Positions 12,675 to 19,627 are shown, numbered from the stretch's first letter. The stretch: 30,797 nt of DNA from a virus (IMGVR_UViG_3300009788_000242:1-30797), one strand, 5' to 3'. Numbers and translations: made by a program. Notes: a model not told the origin generated them from the letters alone.

Positions 12675-12917
12675 TTAGAACTTGTCGTTGAACTCCTCTT
12701 CATTTTCGTACACGAAGACGGCGAGTTCAAAGTACTTGTGATTGACGTAGAGCGGAAACGTCACGATTGCAATCGGCTGAACCGCGCGGAAGGGATCGAA
12801 CTCCGGGTAGGAGACGACAGCGTCTTCCGGCTTGCAGAGAAGCGAGGCTCTCTGGCGGGTAGTGAGGGAGAGCGTAGCGAAGTCACGCATAACGTTGTCA
12901 GTTTCGATTGAAATCAT
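12675..12917 (-). CDS. hypothetical protein, 80 aa
   Basis: Protein with a helical first half (residues 10-35, containing LTTRQRASLL) and a beta-rich second half (IAIVTFPLYVNHKYFELAVFVYE). The ATG at 12917 overlaps the stop of a 26-residue frame upstream (ATGA 12914-12917) and also has GGAG 10 nt before it. It belongs to the SD-led, coupled part of the leftward island. No family recognised. Confidence 0.72.
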   Translation of the reverse strand: MISIETDNVMRDFATLSLTTRQRASLLCKPEDAVVSYPEFDPFRAVQPIAIVTFPLYVNHKYFELAVFVYENEEEFNDKF

Positions 12918-12994
12918 AGTGAGAGATCTCCAAGTCTCGGATAGAGCAAGAACGCGATTACGTCGAGGATCGTGTTTTCGATAGTGAGCAGCAT
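12914..12994 (-). CDS. 26-residue hydrophobic microprotein
   Basis: Very short frame: ATG 12994 with AGGA 8 nt upstream, ending in TGA that overlaps the next ATG (12914-12917). The peptide is hydrophobic in the middle (ILDVIAFLLYP) and so may sit in the membrane. The ribosome site plus the exact ATGA junction argue that it is real, or at least that it is a coupling leader for the next gene. It could simply serve to load ribosomes. Confidence 0.5.
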   Translation of the reverse strand: MLLTIENTILDVIAFLLYPRLGDLSL

Positions 12995-13004
12995 CTCAAG
13001 ATTC

Positions 13005-13178
13005 CTAGAAACGCCCGCGAGAGCAAGCCGAACCGTTCTCATTGAAGTAGACTCCGGTTGCAGTGTGGTTGAACGGAAGCTTCCGGATGATCGAAGGCGC
13101 GAAGTAGAAGATCGCGAACATGAACCCGAAGAAGATTCCCTCGATCAGGTCGGCGTTTGCTGCTAATGTCGTTTCCAT
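13005..13178 (-). CDS. 57-residue membrane protein, leaderless
   Basis: ATG 13178 lies 6 nt after the CATACT box of P7, with no ribosome site, as in the other leaderless genes. The 57 residues contain one aromatic hydrophobic helix (IFFGFMFAIFYFAPSII, about residues 15-31) and a polar C-terminus with one Cys. It is too short for ordinary gene-length cutoffs, but the promoter placement fixes the start. It is followed after 10 nt by the 26-residue frame. Function unknown. Confidence 0.7.
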   Translation of the reverse strand: METTLAANADLIEGIFFGFMFAIFYFAPSIIRKLPFNHTATGVYFNENGSACSRGRF

Positions 13179-13229
13179 AATCTGAGTATGAACCTTCCGG
13201 AAGGATATGTCAAGAGAAAACTTCCGGAA
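13179..13229 (-). promoter_or_regulatory. leaderless promoter P7 with two TTCCGGAA sites
   Basis: Minus strand: TTGACA (13208-13213), 17-bp spacer, CATACT (13185-13190), 6 nt, ATG 13178. TTCCGGAA at 13195-13202 (within CCTTCCGGAAGG) and 13222-13229, centres 27 bp apart. Confidence 0.84.
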
Positions 13230-13251
13230 ACTTAAAAAAACTTTTCTGTGG

Positions 13252-13482
13252 CTATTCCGCCTTCTTCTTCAGGGCTTCCACGATGACTTTGCGGGCTACT
13301 CGTTTTTCATCCAAGTAGAAGGTAGCTCGGAAATGGTCGCGTTGTTGACGTGTCCGCGCTTCTACGGGGACGATGTAGCATTGAAACCTTCCCTCACGGT
13401 AAGAGCCATACCCGCATCGTGTCGCGCTTGCAACCGCTCTCGCCTTTTCGATTAGTTCTGTTAAGGTCAACGTCACTTCCAT
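13252..13482 (-). CDS. hypothetical basic protein, 76 aa, leaderless leftward gene
   Basis: First gene of the leftward island inside the head module. A short N-terminal helix (LTELIEKARAVASAT, residues 7-21) is followed by strands (GRFQCYIVPVEA; HFRATFYLDEKR) and a basic C-terminal helix (KVIVEALKKKAE). ATG 13482 is 6 nt after CATACT of P8. The small alpha-beta-alpha plan and basic charge would allow nucleic-acid binding, but I see no motif. Family unknown. Confidence 0.74.
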   Translation of the reverse strand: MEVTLTLTELIEKARAVASATRCGYGSYREGRFQCYIVPVEARTRQQRDHFRATFYLDEKRVARKVIVEALKKKAE

Positions 13483-13533
13483 AATCCAAGTATGAAGCTT
13501 CCGGAAGGATATGTCAAGCGAAAACTTCCGGAA
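13483..13533 (-). promoter_or_regulatory. leaderless promoter P8 with two TTCCGGAA sites
   Basis: Minus strand: TTGACA (13512-13517), 17-bp spacer, CATACT (13489-13494), 6 nt, ATG 13482. TTCCGGAA at 13499-13506 and 13526-13533, centres 27 bp apart. It is divergent from the protease operon. Confidence 0.84.
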
Positions 13534-13599
13534 AGTTAAAGAAAGTTTTCAGCGAAGATGGGGAGGACCTCCGGAAGGACTCGCGCGACTCTCAGCACA

Positions 13600-13613
13600 A
13601 ACCGATAATTAAC
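13600..13613 (+). promoter_or_regulatory. CCGATAATTAAC box upstream of the protease operon
   Basis: CCGATAATTAAC at 13602-13613 recurs exactly at 19968-19979; each is about 50 nt before the first gene of a rightward operon. GATAAT is one base from the sigma-70 -10 consensus, and CCGATAA resembles the FliA-type -10 (GCCGATAA). No clear -35 of either class is visible. The remaining part of the 13534-13659 gap holds no gene. Confidence 0.5.
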
Positions 13614-13659
13614 GAACGTATAGGGATGGTAGCGTTCCGATAGGAAGGTCTCAGCACAT

Positions 13660-14613
13660 ATGCTCCGAAAAAAGATCGACCCTGACCTGACAAAAGTCAA
13701 AGTCGTGGAGGAAGAAGGTTCTGACGCTGGATTCCTCGAAGGCTATGCCAGTGTGTTCAATAACGTCGACCTGGGAGGCGACGTCGTCCGTAAAGGCGCT
13801 TTCAAGAAAACGATCAAAGAGCGATTGAAGAAGGGGATGATTCTCCTCTACGACTCGCACGCGGTCTATGAAGGAACAAGCGCGGTCATCGGCGTCGTCA
13901 CGAAGGCGGAAGAGCGCGACGAAGGTCTTTGGTTCCATGCTCCGTTCTCCGCTGTCTCGCGTGCGCAAGACGTTCGAACAAAGGTTCGAGAGAAGATCCT
14001 GAAGGCACTCAGCTTTGGGTATGACGTGATCAAGTCGCAACCCTCCACTGAATTCGGCGAGGATGTTGCAGAGTTGACAGAGCTTCGGCTTTGGGAGATC
14101 TCAGTTGTTCCGTGGGGAATGAATCCGAAGGCGGCGACTGATGTTGTTAAGGGAATCGGTCTCGGACAAGAGTTCGCATTCGCGGCGAAGGATCATCCGT
14201 TCGACCCTGTCGGCGCTCGGAAGCGCATCGCGGAGTGGGCGGAAAACGATCCGTTCCTCTACTCGAAGGCGTTCGTATGGGCGGATGCGGAGAACGATCA
14301 ATCTCCGCTCGGGTACGCGCTTCAAGTTGTTGACATCGTCGACGGGGAACCCAAGTACATTTTGAACGCGGCGAAGACGGCGCTCAGTCGGACTCGTGGC
14401 GACGAAGACGCTGTCTGGAAGAAAGATAGCGACGCTATCGTAATCGACCTGAAGACTCTCTATCAGAAGGTCGAAGAGGAATTTCCGGGAGTGGAGACTC
14501 CGGACGAAGATTTTCAGGGTCTGTCCGAACTGTCGAAAGGCGTTCAGGATTTCGCCCTCGTAACATCCCTCCGGAATATTCGTGAGGGATTGGGAACATT
14601 GTCCGCGAAGTAG
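13660..14613 (+). CDS. prohead maturation protease, HK97 type, with C-terminal extension
   Basis: Serine protease that clears scaffold and delta domains during head maturation. Residues 25-165 show the family: GYASVFNNVDLGGDVVRKGAF, His67 in LLYDSHAVYEG, Ser118 in KALSFGYDV, and LRLWEISVVPWGMNPKA. A C-terminal part (about 180-270; HPFDPVGARKRIAEWA ... DGEPKYILNAAKTAL) resembles a separate module found on several phage head proteins that may act as scaffold or ligand. AGGAAGG lies about 11 nt before ATG. It is the first gene after the leftward island. Confidence 0.92.
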   Translation: MLRKKIDPDLTKVKVVEEEGSDAGFLEGYASVFNNVDLGGDVVRKGAFKKTIKERLKKGMILLYDSHAVYEGTSAVIGVVTKAEERDEGLWFHAPFSAVSRAQDVRTKVREKILKALSFGYDVIKSQPSTEFGEDVAELTELRLWEISVVPWGMNPKAATDVVKGIGLGQEFAFAAKDHPFDPVGARKRIAEWAENDPFLYSKAFVWADAENDQSPLGYALQVVDIVDGEPKYILNAAKTALSRTRGDEDAVWKKDSDAIVIDLKTLYQKVEEEFPGVETPDEDFQGLSELSKGVQDFALVTSLRNIREGLGTLSAK

Positions 14614-14645
14614 GCGGGTGACCTCGGTCACTACTTAGACACTTC

Positions 14646-14653
14646 TTCCGGAA
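14646..14653. promoter_or_regulatory. TTCCGGAA site between protease and capsid genes
   Basis: Exact copy in the 121-nt gap 14614-14734. The gap also holds a GTGACC-TC-GGTCAC inverted repeat just after the protease stop; it has no U-run. No promoter boxes like P1-P8 accompany the site. Confidence 0.5.
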
Positions 14654-14734
14654 GCCGTTAGAGTACGCCGACAGAGGGTTTGGCAGCCGATCCTTGATCA
14701 CTGCGAGAGAGACTTCGAAACAGGAAAGGGAATC

Positions 14735-16033
14735 ATGGACGTACAAGTAGAACTTAAGAAAATCAACGAGACTTTCGCAGGGTTCAAGACTCTGAACGAG
14801 GAAGCTCTCGAACAGGTCAAGCAGTACGGCAAGGTCAGCGGTGACCTTGACGCGAAGATGACGAAGATGTCCGACGACATGGACGCTTCGGAAAAGAAGC
14901 TGAACGAGCGACTCGCCGCAATCGACGTCAAGGCGGAGAAGGTCGAGGCACTGGAGAAACAGGTCGAGGACTTCAAGGCGTTCGAGTCCGAGGTTCGGTC
15001 GCGGTCGAACAGCGGCGGCGGAGCGGGCGGTGACGATGGCGCAACCGTCAAGGCGATGCGGAAGTCGATCTTCTGGAAGGCGATTCGTGGCGGATTGTCT
15101 CCGGATGTTCTGGACTTTCACAAGGGTTTCAGTGACGACGAGAAAGAGTTCATTTCCGCCAGTGCTCAGAAGGCGATGATTGTCGGCGACGACGAAGCGG
15201 GCGGCTACCTTGCGCCCGAAGAGTACGTCAATGAGATCATCGCGGACACCGTCGAGTTCTCTCCGATTCGGAGTCTTGCTCGTATCCGGACGACTAGCCG
15301 TAAGGCGGTCACGATTCCGAAGAAGACCGGAAGCATCTCCGCGACATGGGTCGAGGAGACCGGCACTCGCGCCGATTCCGGAAATCCCACTTACGGGATG
15401 GAGCGGCTTCAGTCCTATGAGATGCACGGTCTCATCAAGGTCTCAAAGCAGGAACTCGAAGACGCGGCGTTCAACGTCGAGGGTTTCATTCGGGAAGAGC
15501 TTTCCGAGCAGTTCGGATCGGCGGAAGGCACTGCCTTCGTTTCCGGAACCGGAACGGGTCAACCTCAGGGCGTTCTCTCGAATGCCAGCGTTGCTTCGGT
15601 GAACTCCGGTCACGCGACCGAGATCACGGCGGACGGTCTGATCGATCTGTACTTCGAGCCGAAAGAGGTCTATGCGAACAATGGCGTCTTCGTCATGGCG
15701 CGGTCGACCCTGAAAGCCATCCGGAAGTTGAAGGACGGTCAGGGTCAGTACCTCTGGACTCCGGGATTCAAGACCGACGCGAAACCGGCTACGATCATGG
15801 ATCGTCCCTATGTGGTCGCTCCGGACATGCCGACTATCGGGGCGGATACTTACCCGGTTGTCTTCGGCGACTGGCGGCGGGCGTACTACATTCTCGACCG
15901 GGTTGTGATGGAGATCATCACGGACCCGTATTCGAGCAAGAGTGTAGGGATGATCGAGATCAGCGCTCGGAAGCGTGTCGGCGGTCAAGTCGTTGCACCG
16001 TTCGCGATCAAGAAGCTGAAGATCTCGGTCTAG
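14735..16033 (+). CDS. major capsid protein, HK97 fold
   Basis: Forms the icosahedral shell. Residues 1-80 are a charged coiled coil (delta/scaffold domain) followed by a Gly/Ser/Asp-rich stretch near 90-105, the likely region of protease cleavage. The shell part begins with GGYLAPEEYVNEII (about 155-170) and continues with the E-loop region (TIPKKTGSISATWVEETGTRA), the spine helix (SKQELEDAAFNVEGFIREELSEQFG), GTGTGQPQGVL, and a final P-domain strand set with SVGMIEISARKRVGG. It is 432 residues, normal for the family. AGGGA sits just upstream of ATG 14735. It depends on the protease encoded upstream. Confidence 0.95.
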   Translation: MDVQVELKKINETFAGFKTLNEEALEQVKQYGKVSGDLDAKMTKMSDDMDASEKKLNERLAAIDVKAEKVEALEKQVEDFKAFESEVRSRSNSGGGAGGDDGATVKAMRKSIFWKAIRGGLSPDVLDFHKGFSDDEKEFISASAQKAMIVGDDEAGGYLAPEEYVNEIIADTVEFSPIRSLARIRTTSRKAVTIPKKTGSISATWVEETGTRADSGNPTYGMERLQSYEMHGLIKVSKQELEDAAFNVEGFIREELSEQFGSAEGTAFVSGTGTGQPQGVLSNASVASVNSGHATEITADGLIDLYFEPKEVYANNGVFVMARSTLKAIRKLKDGQGQYLWTPGFKTDAKPATIMDRPYVVAPDMPTIGADTYPVVFGDWRRAYYILDRVVMEIITDPYSSKSVGMIEISARKRVGGQVVAPFAIKKLKISV

Positions 16034-16051
16034 GGAACTAGACCTTCTGAC

Positions 16052-16077
16052 GGGACCTTTCCGGAAGGTTAGGTCCC
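16052..16077 (+). terminator. hairpin with TTCCGGAA in its loop after the capsid gene
   Basis: GGGACCT (16052-16058) pairs with AGGTCCC (16071-16077); the loop is TTCCGGAAGGTT with the exact site at 16059-16066. It lies 18 nt after the capsid stop. There is no U-run, so a processing or attenuation hairpin is as likely as a terminator. It may lower expression of downstream genes relative to capsid. Confidence 0.45.
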
Positions 16078-16100
16078 ATTCAAACAGGAGAAAATGAATC

Positions 16101-16601
16101 ATGGGAGCTTCAGTACTAAACTACTTTGAGCAAGCAACGGCGGCGGGTGACAACAAGCTGAATCTCGGCGGTACCGCTGACATCACGGGAACCCTGCAAC
16201 GTCACGGCGCAAGCGTCGGCGACGCACTGACCTATACGAAAGCAATTCGGATCACTCTCGCAGAACTGAACGCGGGCTATGAGCTTGTCGCGGCTGTCAC
16301 GGGCAAGTCGATCCGAGTTGTGAACTACTACCTTCGGATCATCGGCGGCGCGGCTACCGCTGCAACCGACGTTCGCATTCAGGACGATGAAGGGACTCCG
16401 GTCGTTGTCGTCACGGCGGCTGTGGCGGCTTTGACGGAGGATATCGAGATCAGCGGACAGAACACTGTGGCGAACGTCACGAAGGGCGCGGGTTGGATGG
16501 CGCTTCTCACGGCGGGGCAAGCTCTTGACATCGTCAAGACCGGCGCTACCATGACGACTCTGTCGCACGTCGACGTCATTGTCCAGTATCAGATCGGCTA
16601 A
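16101..16601 (+). CDS. putative capsid decoration/structural protein, 166 aa
   Basis: Beta-rich, Ala/Thr/Val-rich protein directly downstream of the capsid gene. The centre (ELVAAVTGKSIRVVNYYLRIIGGAATAATDVRIQDDEG) and the end (TMTTLSHVDVIVQYQIG) resemble a family of virion proteins often found in this location, which I recognise by pattern only. It is expected to bind the head surface. AGGAG lies 10 nt before ATG 16101. It shares location and composition, but no clear sequence identity, with the next gene. Confidence is good for a structural role and moderate for decoration. Confidence 0.72.
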   Translation: MGASVLNYFEQATAAGDNKLNLGGTADITGTLQRHGASVGDALTYTKAIRITLAELNAGYELVAAVTGKSIRVVNYYLRIIGGAATAATDVRIQDDEGTPVVVVTAAVAALTEDIEISGQNTVANVTKGAGWMALLTAGQALDIVKTGATMTTLSHVDVIVQYQIG

Positions 16602-16605
16602 TTCC

Positions 16606-16613
16606 TTCCGGAA
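16606..16613. promoter_or_regulatory. TTCCGGAA site in the gap 16602-16665
   Basis: Exact copy inside CCTTCCGGAAGG, 4 nt after the stop of the preceding gene and about 50 nt before the next start. No promoter boxes are seen. Confidence 0.5.
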
Positions 16614-16665
16614 GGATTCGATCAAATTGAAGAGAGGAAATTTCGAATAAGGAAGGAAACAGAAA

Positions 16666-17097
16666 ATGTTCAAACTTGCAGGCAACGTAAAGGTAAATCG
16701 GGCGATTGACTACGCTCAGATCACTGCCGACAAAACAGGGGACGTGATCATCGATACTCAGGGATACGACGACGTCTACTTCCTGATTCACGTTCATGCA
16801 GCGGCTACCGCTGACGGTGACCACTACTTCACTGCGAAAGTGCATGAAGGGGACAACTCGGCTCTGTCCGATGCGGCTTTGGTCACGGATGGCACCACGT
16901 ATCCGACCCGCTACTTCGGGGAGTCGCCTTCCGACCGTGCTATCGATCTGGTAGCTCAGGCGGACAGCTTCGTCGTGTTCGGTGTCCGTCTTCACAAGCG
17001 GTACATTCGGCTGTCTCTTATAGAGACCGGCACGTCTGACATCACGATCAGCGCGGTTGCAGTCCTCGGAAATCCGAAGACGGCTCCGACTGTCTAA
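16666..17097 (+). CDS. putative head structural protein, 143 aa
   Basis: Beta-rich protein with IIDTQGYDDVYFLIHVHAA (about 27-45), then an extended acidic section, FVVFGVRLHKRYIRLSLIETGTSDITISAVAVLG (about 102-135) and a short tail. The '..KRYIRL...TG....AVAVLG.P' ending is a pattern I know from small virion proteins encoded next to capsid genes. AAGGAA precedes ATG 16666 by about 9 nt. It ends the capsid group, as a strong terminator follows. Exact role unknown. Confidence 0.72.
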   Translation: MFKLAGNVKVNRAIDYAQITADKTGDVIIDTQGYDDVYFLIHVHAAATADGDHYFTAKVHEGDNSALSDAALVTDGTTYPTRYFGESPSDRAIDLVAQADSFVVFGVRLHKRYIRLSLIETGTSDITISAVAVLGNPKTAPTV

Positions 17098-17127
17098 CGA
17101 AGTCGCCTTTCGCGACGGTCCGGATGA

Positions 17128-17163
17128 GATCTCGCGCCTTTCGGGGCGCGGGGTCTTGTCCTT
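17128..17163 (+). terminator. strong intrinsic terminator after the capsid group
   Basis: GATCTCGCGCC (17128-17138), 6-nt loop, GGCGCGGGGTC (17145-17155): 11 paired positions counting G-U pairs. It is followed by TTGTCCTTTG. A smaller GTCGC/GCGAC hairpin lies just before (17102-17116). It divides head genes from connector and tail genes. Confidence 0.75.
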
Positions 17164-17181
17164 TGCTGTACTGTGGTGACT

Positions 17182-17874
17182 ATGCCGATCTTCGATGCAA
17201 TCTCTCAAGCTGAAAGTTCTTCCGGAAGGGCGCGGTCGCGGGGCGTCGATGTCACGCGAACGGTTGACCCGGAATTTGCGCCTGTCACAGCGGCGGATGT
17301 AATCGCTCATTTGAAACTCCCTTCCGGAAGTTCCGAAACCAACATTGACCGGATCATCGGAGCGGTCGTCGGCGCGATTGAGAAGTATACGAATCGTGGC
17401 TACATCAAACAGACGATCCGTCAGACGCATGATCAAGTCGGACCCATGCTCAAGCTTTGGGTTCGTCCGATTCTCTCAATAGTTACAATCCAGACAATCG
17501 CTTCCATGTCGGCGGATGACCTCGTGCTAATGGACTCTGACGACTATGCGGCTTCGCTCGATAAGGACAAGATCCGACCGCGTTCAGCGTGGCCATCACA
17601 TCGCGGCTTTGCGTCTTTCATTGCGACCTATACAGTCGGGTACAACGATCACGTGGACAGTCCGACCGCTGAGCAGATTGTCACGGCACAAGAAGCGGTT
17701 CCGACCGATGTTCGAGAAGCGATTCTTCAATGGATCGGTCATCTATACAACAACCGGGAAGGACAATCCGGGGAACTGAAATACGAAGTCGTTGCGAAGC
17801 GGATCGGTATCATTCCCGCGAACGTGGCGATCATGCTCGAAGGTTACCTTGACCGGAGACTGACTCTCTCATGA
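17182..17874 (+). CDS. head-tail connector protein, HK97 gp6 / phiE125 gp8 type
   Basis: Adaptor that docks below the portal. The 230 residues contain the family's helical start, PVTAADVIAHLKLPSG (about 35-50), IDRIIGAVVGAIEKYTNRGYI, a beta centre with RPILSIVTIQTIA, FIATYTVGY, and the ending VPTDVREAILQWIGHLYNNREG. I choose ATG 17182; an in-frame GTG lies 9 nt upstream and neither has a ribosome site. TACTGT (17169-17174), 7 nt before the ATG, could be the -10 of another leaderless start, but no -35 is seen. Two TTCCGGAA sites lie in the first 150 nt of the gene (17220, 17322). Confidence 0.82.
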   Translation: MPIFDAISQAESSSGRARSRGVDVTRTVDPEFAPVTAADVIAHLKLPSGSSETNIDRIIGAVVGAIEKYTNRGYIKQTIRQTHDQVGPMLKLWVRPILSIVTIQTIASMSADDLVLMDSDDYAASLDKDKIRPRSAWPSHRGFASFIATYTVGYNDHVDSPTAEQIVTAQEAVPTDVREAILQWIGHLYNNREGQSGELKYEVVAKRIGIIPANVAIMLEGYLDRRLTLS

Positions 17875-18248
17875 AGCGGACGAAAAAGAACCGTCCGGAA
17901 ACTGGAGACCTTCGATTTTACCTCGCTCTTGAACGTCCGGAAACTACTACCGATGACATCGGCGGGAGTCCTCGTCAGTCATGGACGTTGATCACTTCGT
18001 TATGGTGCGATGTGATGCCACGTTCAGCGATGGAACGGATCGTAGGTTCTCAGCTTGCGGAGATGACTTCTCACGTTATCGAGTCGCACTACTGGGACGA
18101 TTGGAAGAAGGGAGATCGACTCTCCTATACGGACGCGAACACATCCAAGACGCATTACTTCCGGATACTCGCGCGGCTCAATATCAATCAATCAGCGACC
18201 CGGCTCTTCTGGGAAGCTGAAGAGTTCGACGGGTCAAGTGCCGAATAG
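17871..18248 (+). CDS. head-tail joining (head closure) protein
   Basis: 125 residues, coupled to the connector gene by ATGA at 17871-17874. The size, position and pattern (GDLRFYLALERPETTTDDIGGSP near the start, SLWCDVMPRSAMER, HVIESHYWDDWKKGDRLSY, YFRILARLNI) fit the SPP1 gp16/HK97 gp7-like head-tail joining family. It would close the portal channel after packaging and give the tail a docking surface. Overlap with the next gene by 11 nt indicates a dense operon. Confidence 0.82.
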   Translation: MKRTKKNRPETGDLRFYLALERPETTTDDIGGSPRQSWTLITSLWCDVMPRSAMERIVGSQLAEMTSHVIESHYWDDWKKGDRLSYTDANTSKTHYFRILARLNINQSATRLFWEAEEFDGSSAE

Positions 18249-18798
18249 TAATTCTCCAATTGAAGCGAGGCTCATAGGCGCGACCGCGTTGCGGCGGAAG
18301 TTCGGTCTCATGGATCAGCGCTTGAGGGGCGCAATGAAGCGTCTTGTAAACGATCACTCACGGAAGCTGACGAACCGGGCGAAGAAAGAAGCTCCGGTCG
18401 ACATGGGACAGCTTAGAGCGTCCATACGTCCTCAGTTCTTCGCGAACGGGCTAACCTCCAGAATCTCGACAAACGTCGGCTATGCGGCTTATGTGGAGTA
18501 CGGAACGGGTCCTCTGGGACAGGTAACCTCGAAGAACACTCCGAAGGGCTACGTTCATTCAGTCGCCATTAAACGACCTCCGCCCGATGTCATCTTTGAA
18601 TGGGTCTGGAGGAACCGAAAGAACATGAACGGTTCGGGATGGACTAAGGCACAAGCGCGGGGCGTCGCGTTCCTTATCGGTCGAGCGATTGGGAAGCGTG
18701 GTCTCAGGGCGCGGGCGTTCATGGGACCGGCTTACGAAGAGACGAAGAGAGAATTCAACCGAGACGTAAGGCGCGAGTTCAAAAGGACGGCGAAGTAA
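18238..18798 (+). CDS. HK97 gp10-like tail/neck protein
   Basis: 186 residues from a GTG start overlapping the upstream stop. It has a basic helical N-terminus (ALRRKFGLMDQRLRGAMKRLV), then KEAPVDMGQLRASI, VGYAAYVEYGTGP and a C-terminal RARAFMGPAYEET. The A.Y.EYGTGP motif is characteristic of the HK97 gp10 family, placed between the connectors and the tail terminator in long-tailed phages. Role: tail completion or neck assembly. The Arg/Lys-rich C-terminus is longer than average. Confidence 0.85.
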   Translation: MPNSNSPIEARLIGATALRRKFGLMDQRLRGAMKRLVNDHSRKLTNRAKKEAPVDMGQLRASIRPQFFANGLTSRISTNVGYAAYVEYGTGPLGQVTSKNTPKGYVHSVAIKRPPPDVIFEWVWRNRKNMNGSGWTKAQARGVAFLIGRAIGKRGLRARAFMGPAYEETKREFNRDVRREFKRTAK

Positions 18799-19220
18799 TG
18801 GCAGTAATCAAAGGCGGCTCTTCTCTCTACGGCGTATCACTCGCCATTTTCCAGAAGGTATCCGTCGCACTTCAAAACGATTGCGAGGTATTCGACGGTT
18901 TCCTTCCGGAAGAAAAGACTTCGGTCGATTTCCCTTACGCGATTATTGAAGACATGATCGAGGGACAAGAGAACCTTCTGAACCGCGCGGTTCGAGTGAC
19001 TGTTGTCACGATCAAGATCTACACGGCATATCGAGGAACGAAACGAGCGAAGCTTCTTGCAGGGAAACTTGTTGACGCACTGGAAGAGATGGACCTCTCG
19101 CCTGAGGAAGGATGGGCGTTCCCAAAGACACAATACCTCGACACTCGTTTCCTGCAAGAGGACGATGTCCGTTTCACGGCGATTATGCGATTCGAGGTCA
19201 GGGCGCAGAAACTCGCATGA
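18798..19220 (+). CDS. tail completion / tail terminator protein
   Basis: 140 residues; ATG shares one base with the previous stop. Features include GVSLAIFQKVSVALQNDCEVFDGF, PYAIIEDM, a strand-helix region VVTIKIYTAYRGTKRAKLLAGKLVDALEE and an ending FTAIMRFEVRAQ. The order and pattern fit the lambda gpU / DUF3168-like tail terminator fold, which caps the tail tube and joins it to the head. It contains TTCCGGAA at 18904. The family assignment rests on position plus pattern. Confidence 0.75.
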   Translation: MAVIKGGSSLYGVSLAIFQKVSVALQNDCEVFDGFLPEEKTSVDFPYAIIEDMIEGQENLLNRAVRVTVVTIKIYTAYRGTKRAKLLAGKLVDALEEMDLSPEEGWAFPKTQYLDTRFLQEDDVRFTAIMRFEVRAQKLA

Positions 19221-19627
19221 GCGAAGACAAAGAACAGTTAAGACCGGGGGAAGAGTGGGAATACTTTGACGAAGACCCTCCGGAAGAAACACCGTCCGCG
19301 CCTCAATCTCAAGAGGAGATTGACAAAGAGCGCGGCTACTCTCAACTCAGTTGGAAGACCTTCCCTCTCTTCCAGTGTCTCTCCTGCAAGTTCAACCACG
19401 TCGCAGCGGACGGAGACGAAACAAACATAAAGGCACACGTCTGGAAGTTTCACCAAATGGCGGAGAACCTTGCCATGAACGCGGCACTCGAAAGCGTGAA
19501 GCGTCCGGTCGAAGCGGAACTTTATGATCCTTCCGGAAAGCTAATCTCTGAACGCGACGCGACCGAGGAAGAACGCGCGGGAGATTCCTTCCTAGACTTC
19601 GAACCTCCGCAGACTCTTAACGGCTAA
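19217..19627 (+). CDS. small acidic protein with C2H2-type zinc-binding motif, 136 aa
   Basis: ATG 19217 overlaps the previous stop (ATGA). The first 40 residues are acidic and Pro/Glu-rich and probably disordered. Residues 52-80 read FQCLSCKFNHVAADG...KAHVWKFH, giving Cys54-x2-Cys57 and His74-x4-His79, a classical C2H2 zinc-finger spacing with a long middle. The C-terminal third is again acidic. It lies at the end of the neck/tail completion group and its stop overlaps the convergent leftward gene by 4 nt. It could bind DNA or a partner protein; function unknown. Confidence 0.72.
   Translation: MSEDKEQLRPGEEWEYFDEDPPEETPSAPQSQEEIDKERGYSQLSWKTFPLFQCLSCKFNHVAADGDETNIKAHVWKFHQMAENLAMNAALESVKRPVEAELYDPSGKLISERDATEEERAGDSFLDFEPPQTLNG

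Noticed and set aside
13601-13608. Full FliA-type promoter at CCGATAA
   Set aside because: No TAAA-like -35 is present 15 bp upstream here or at 19967. Only the -10 similarity remains, so it is reported as a box and not as a sigma-28 promoter.
14435-15427. Long minus-strand open frame (330 codons) opposite protease and capsid genes
   Set aside because: It lies antisense to two well-identified head genes with no start signal. Long antisense frames are common with this codon usage.
16576-17436. Minus-strand open frame of 286 codons
   Set aside because: It crosses several real rightward genes and the strong terminator at 17128-17163; the composition is Arg/Asp-rich as expected for an antisense shadow.
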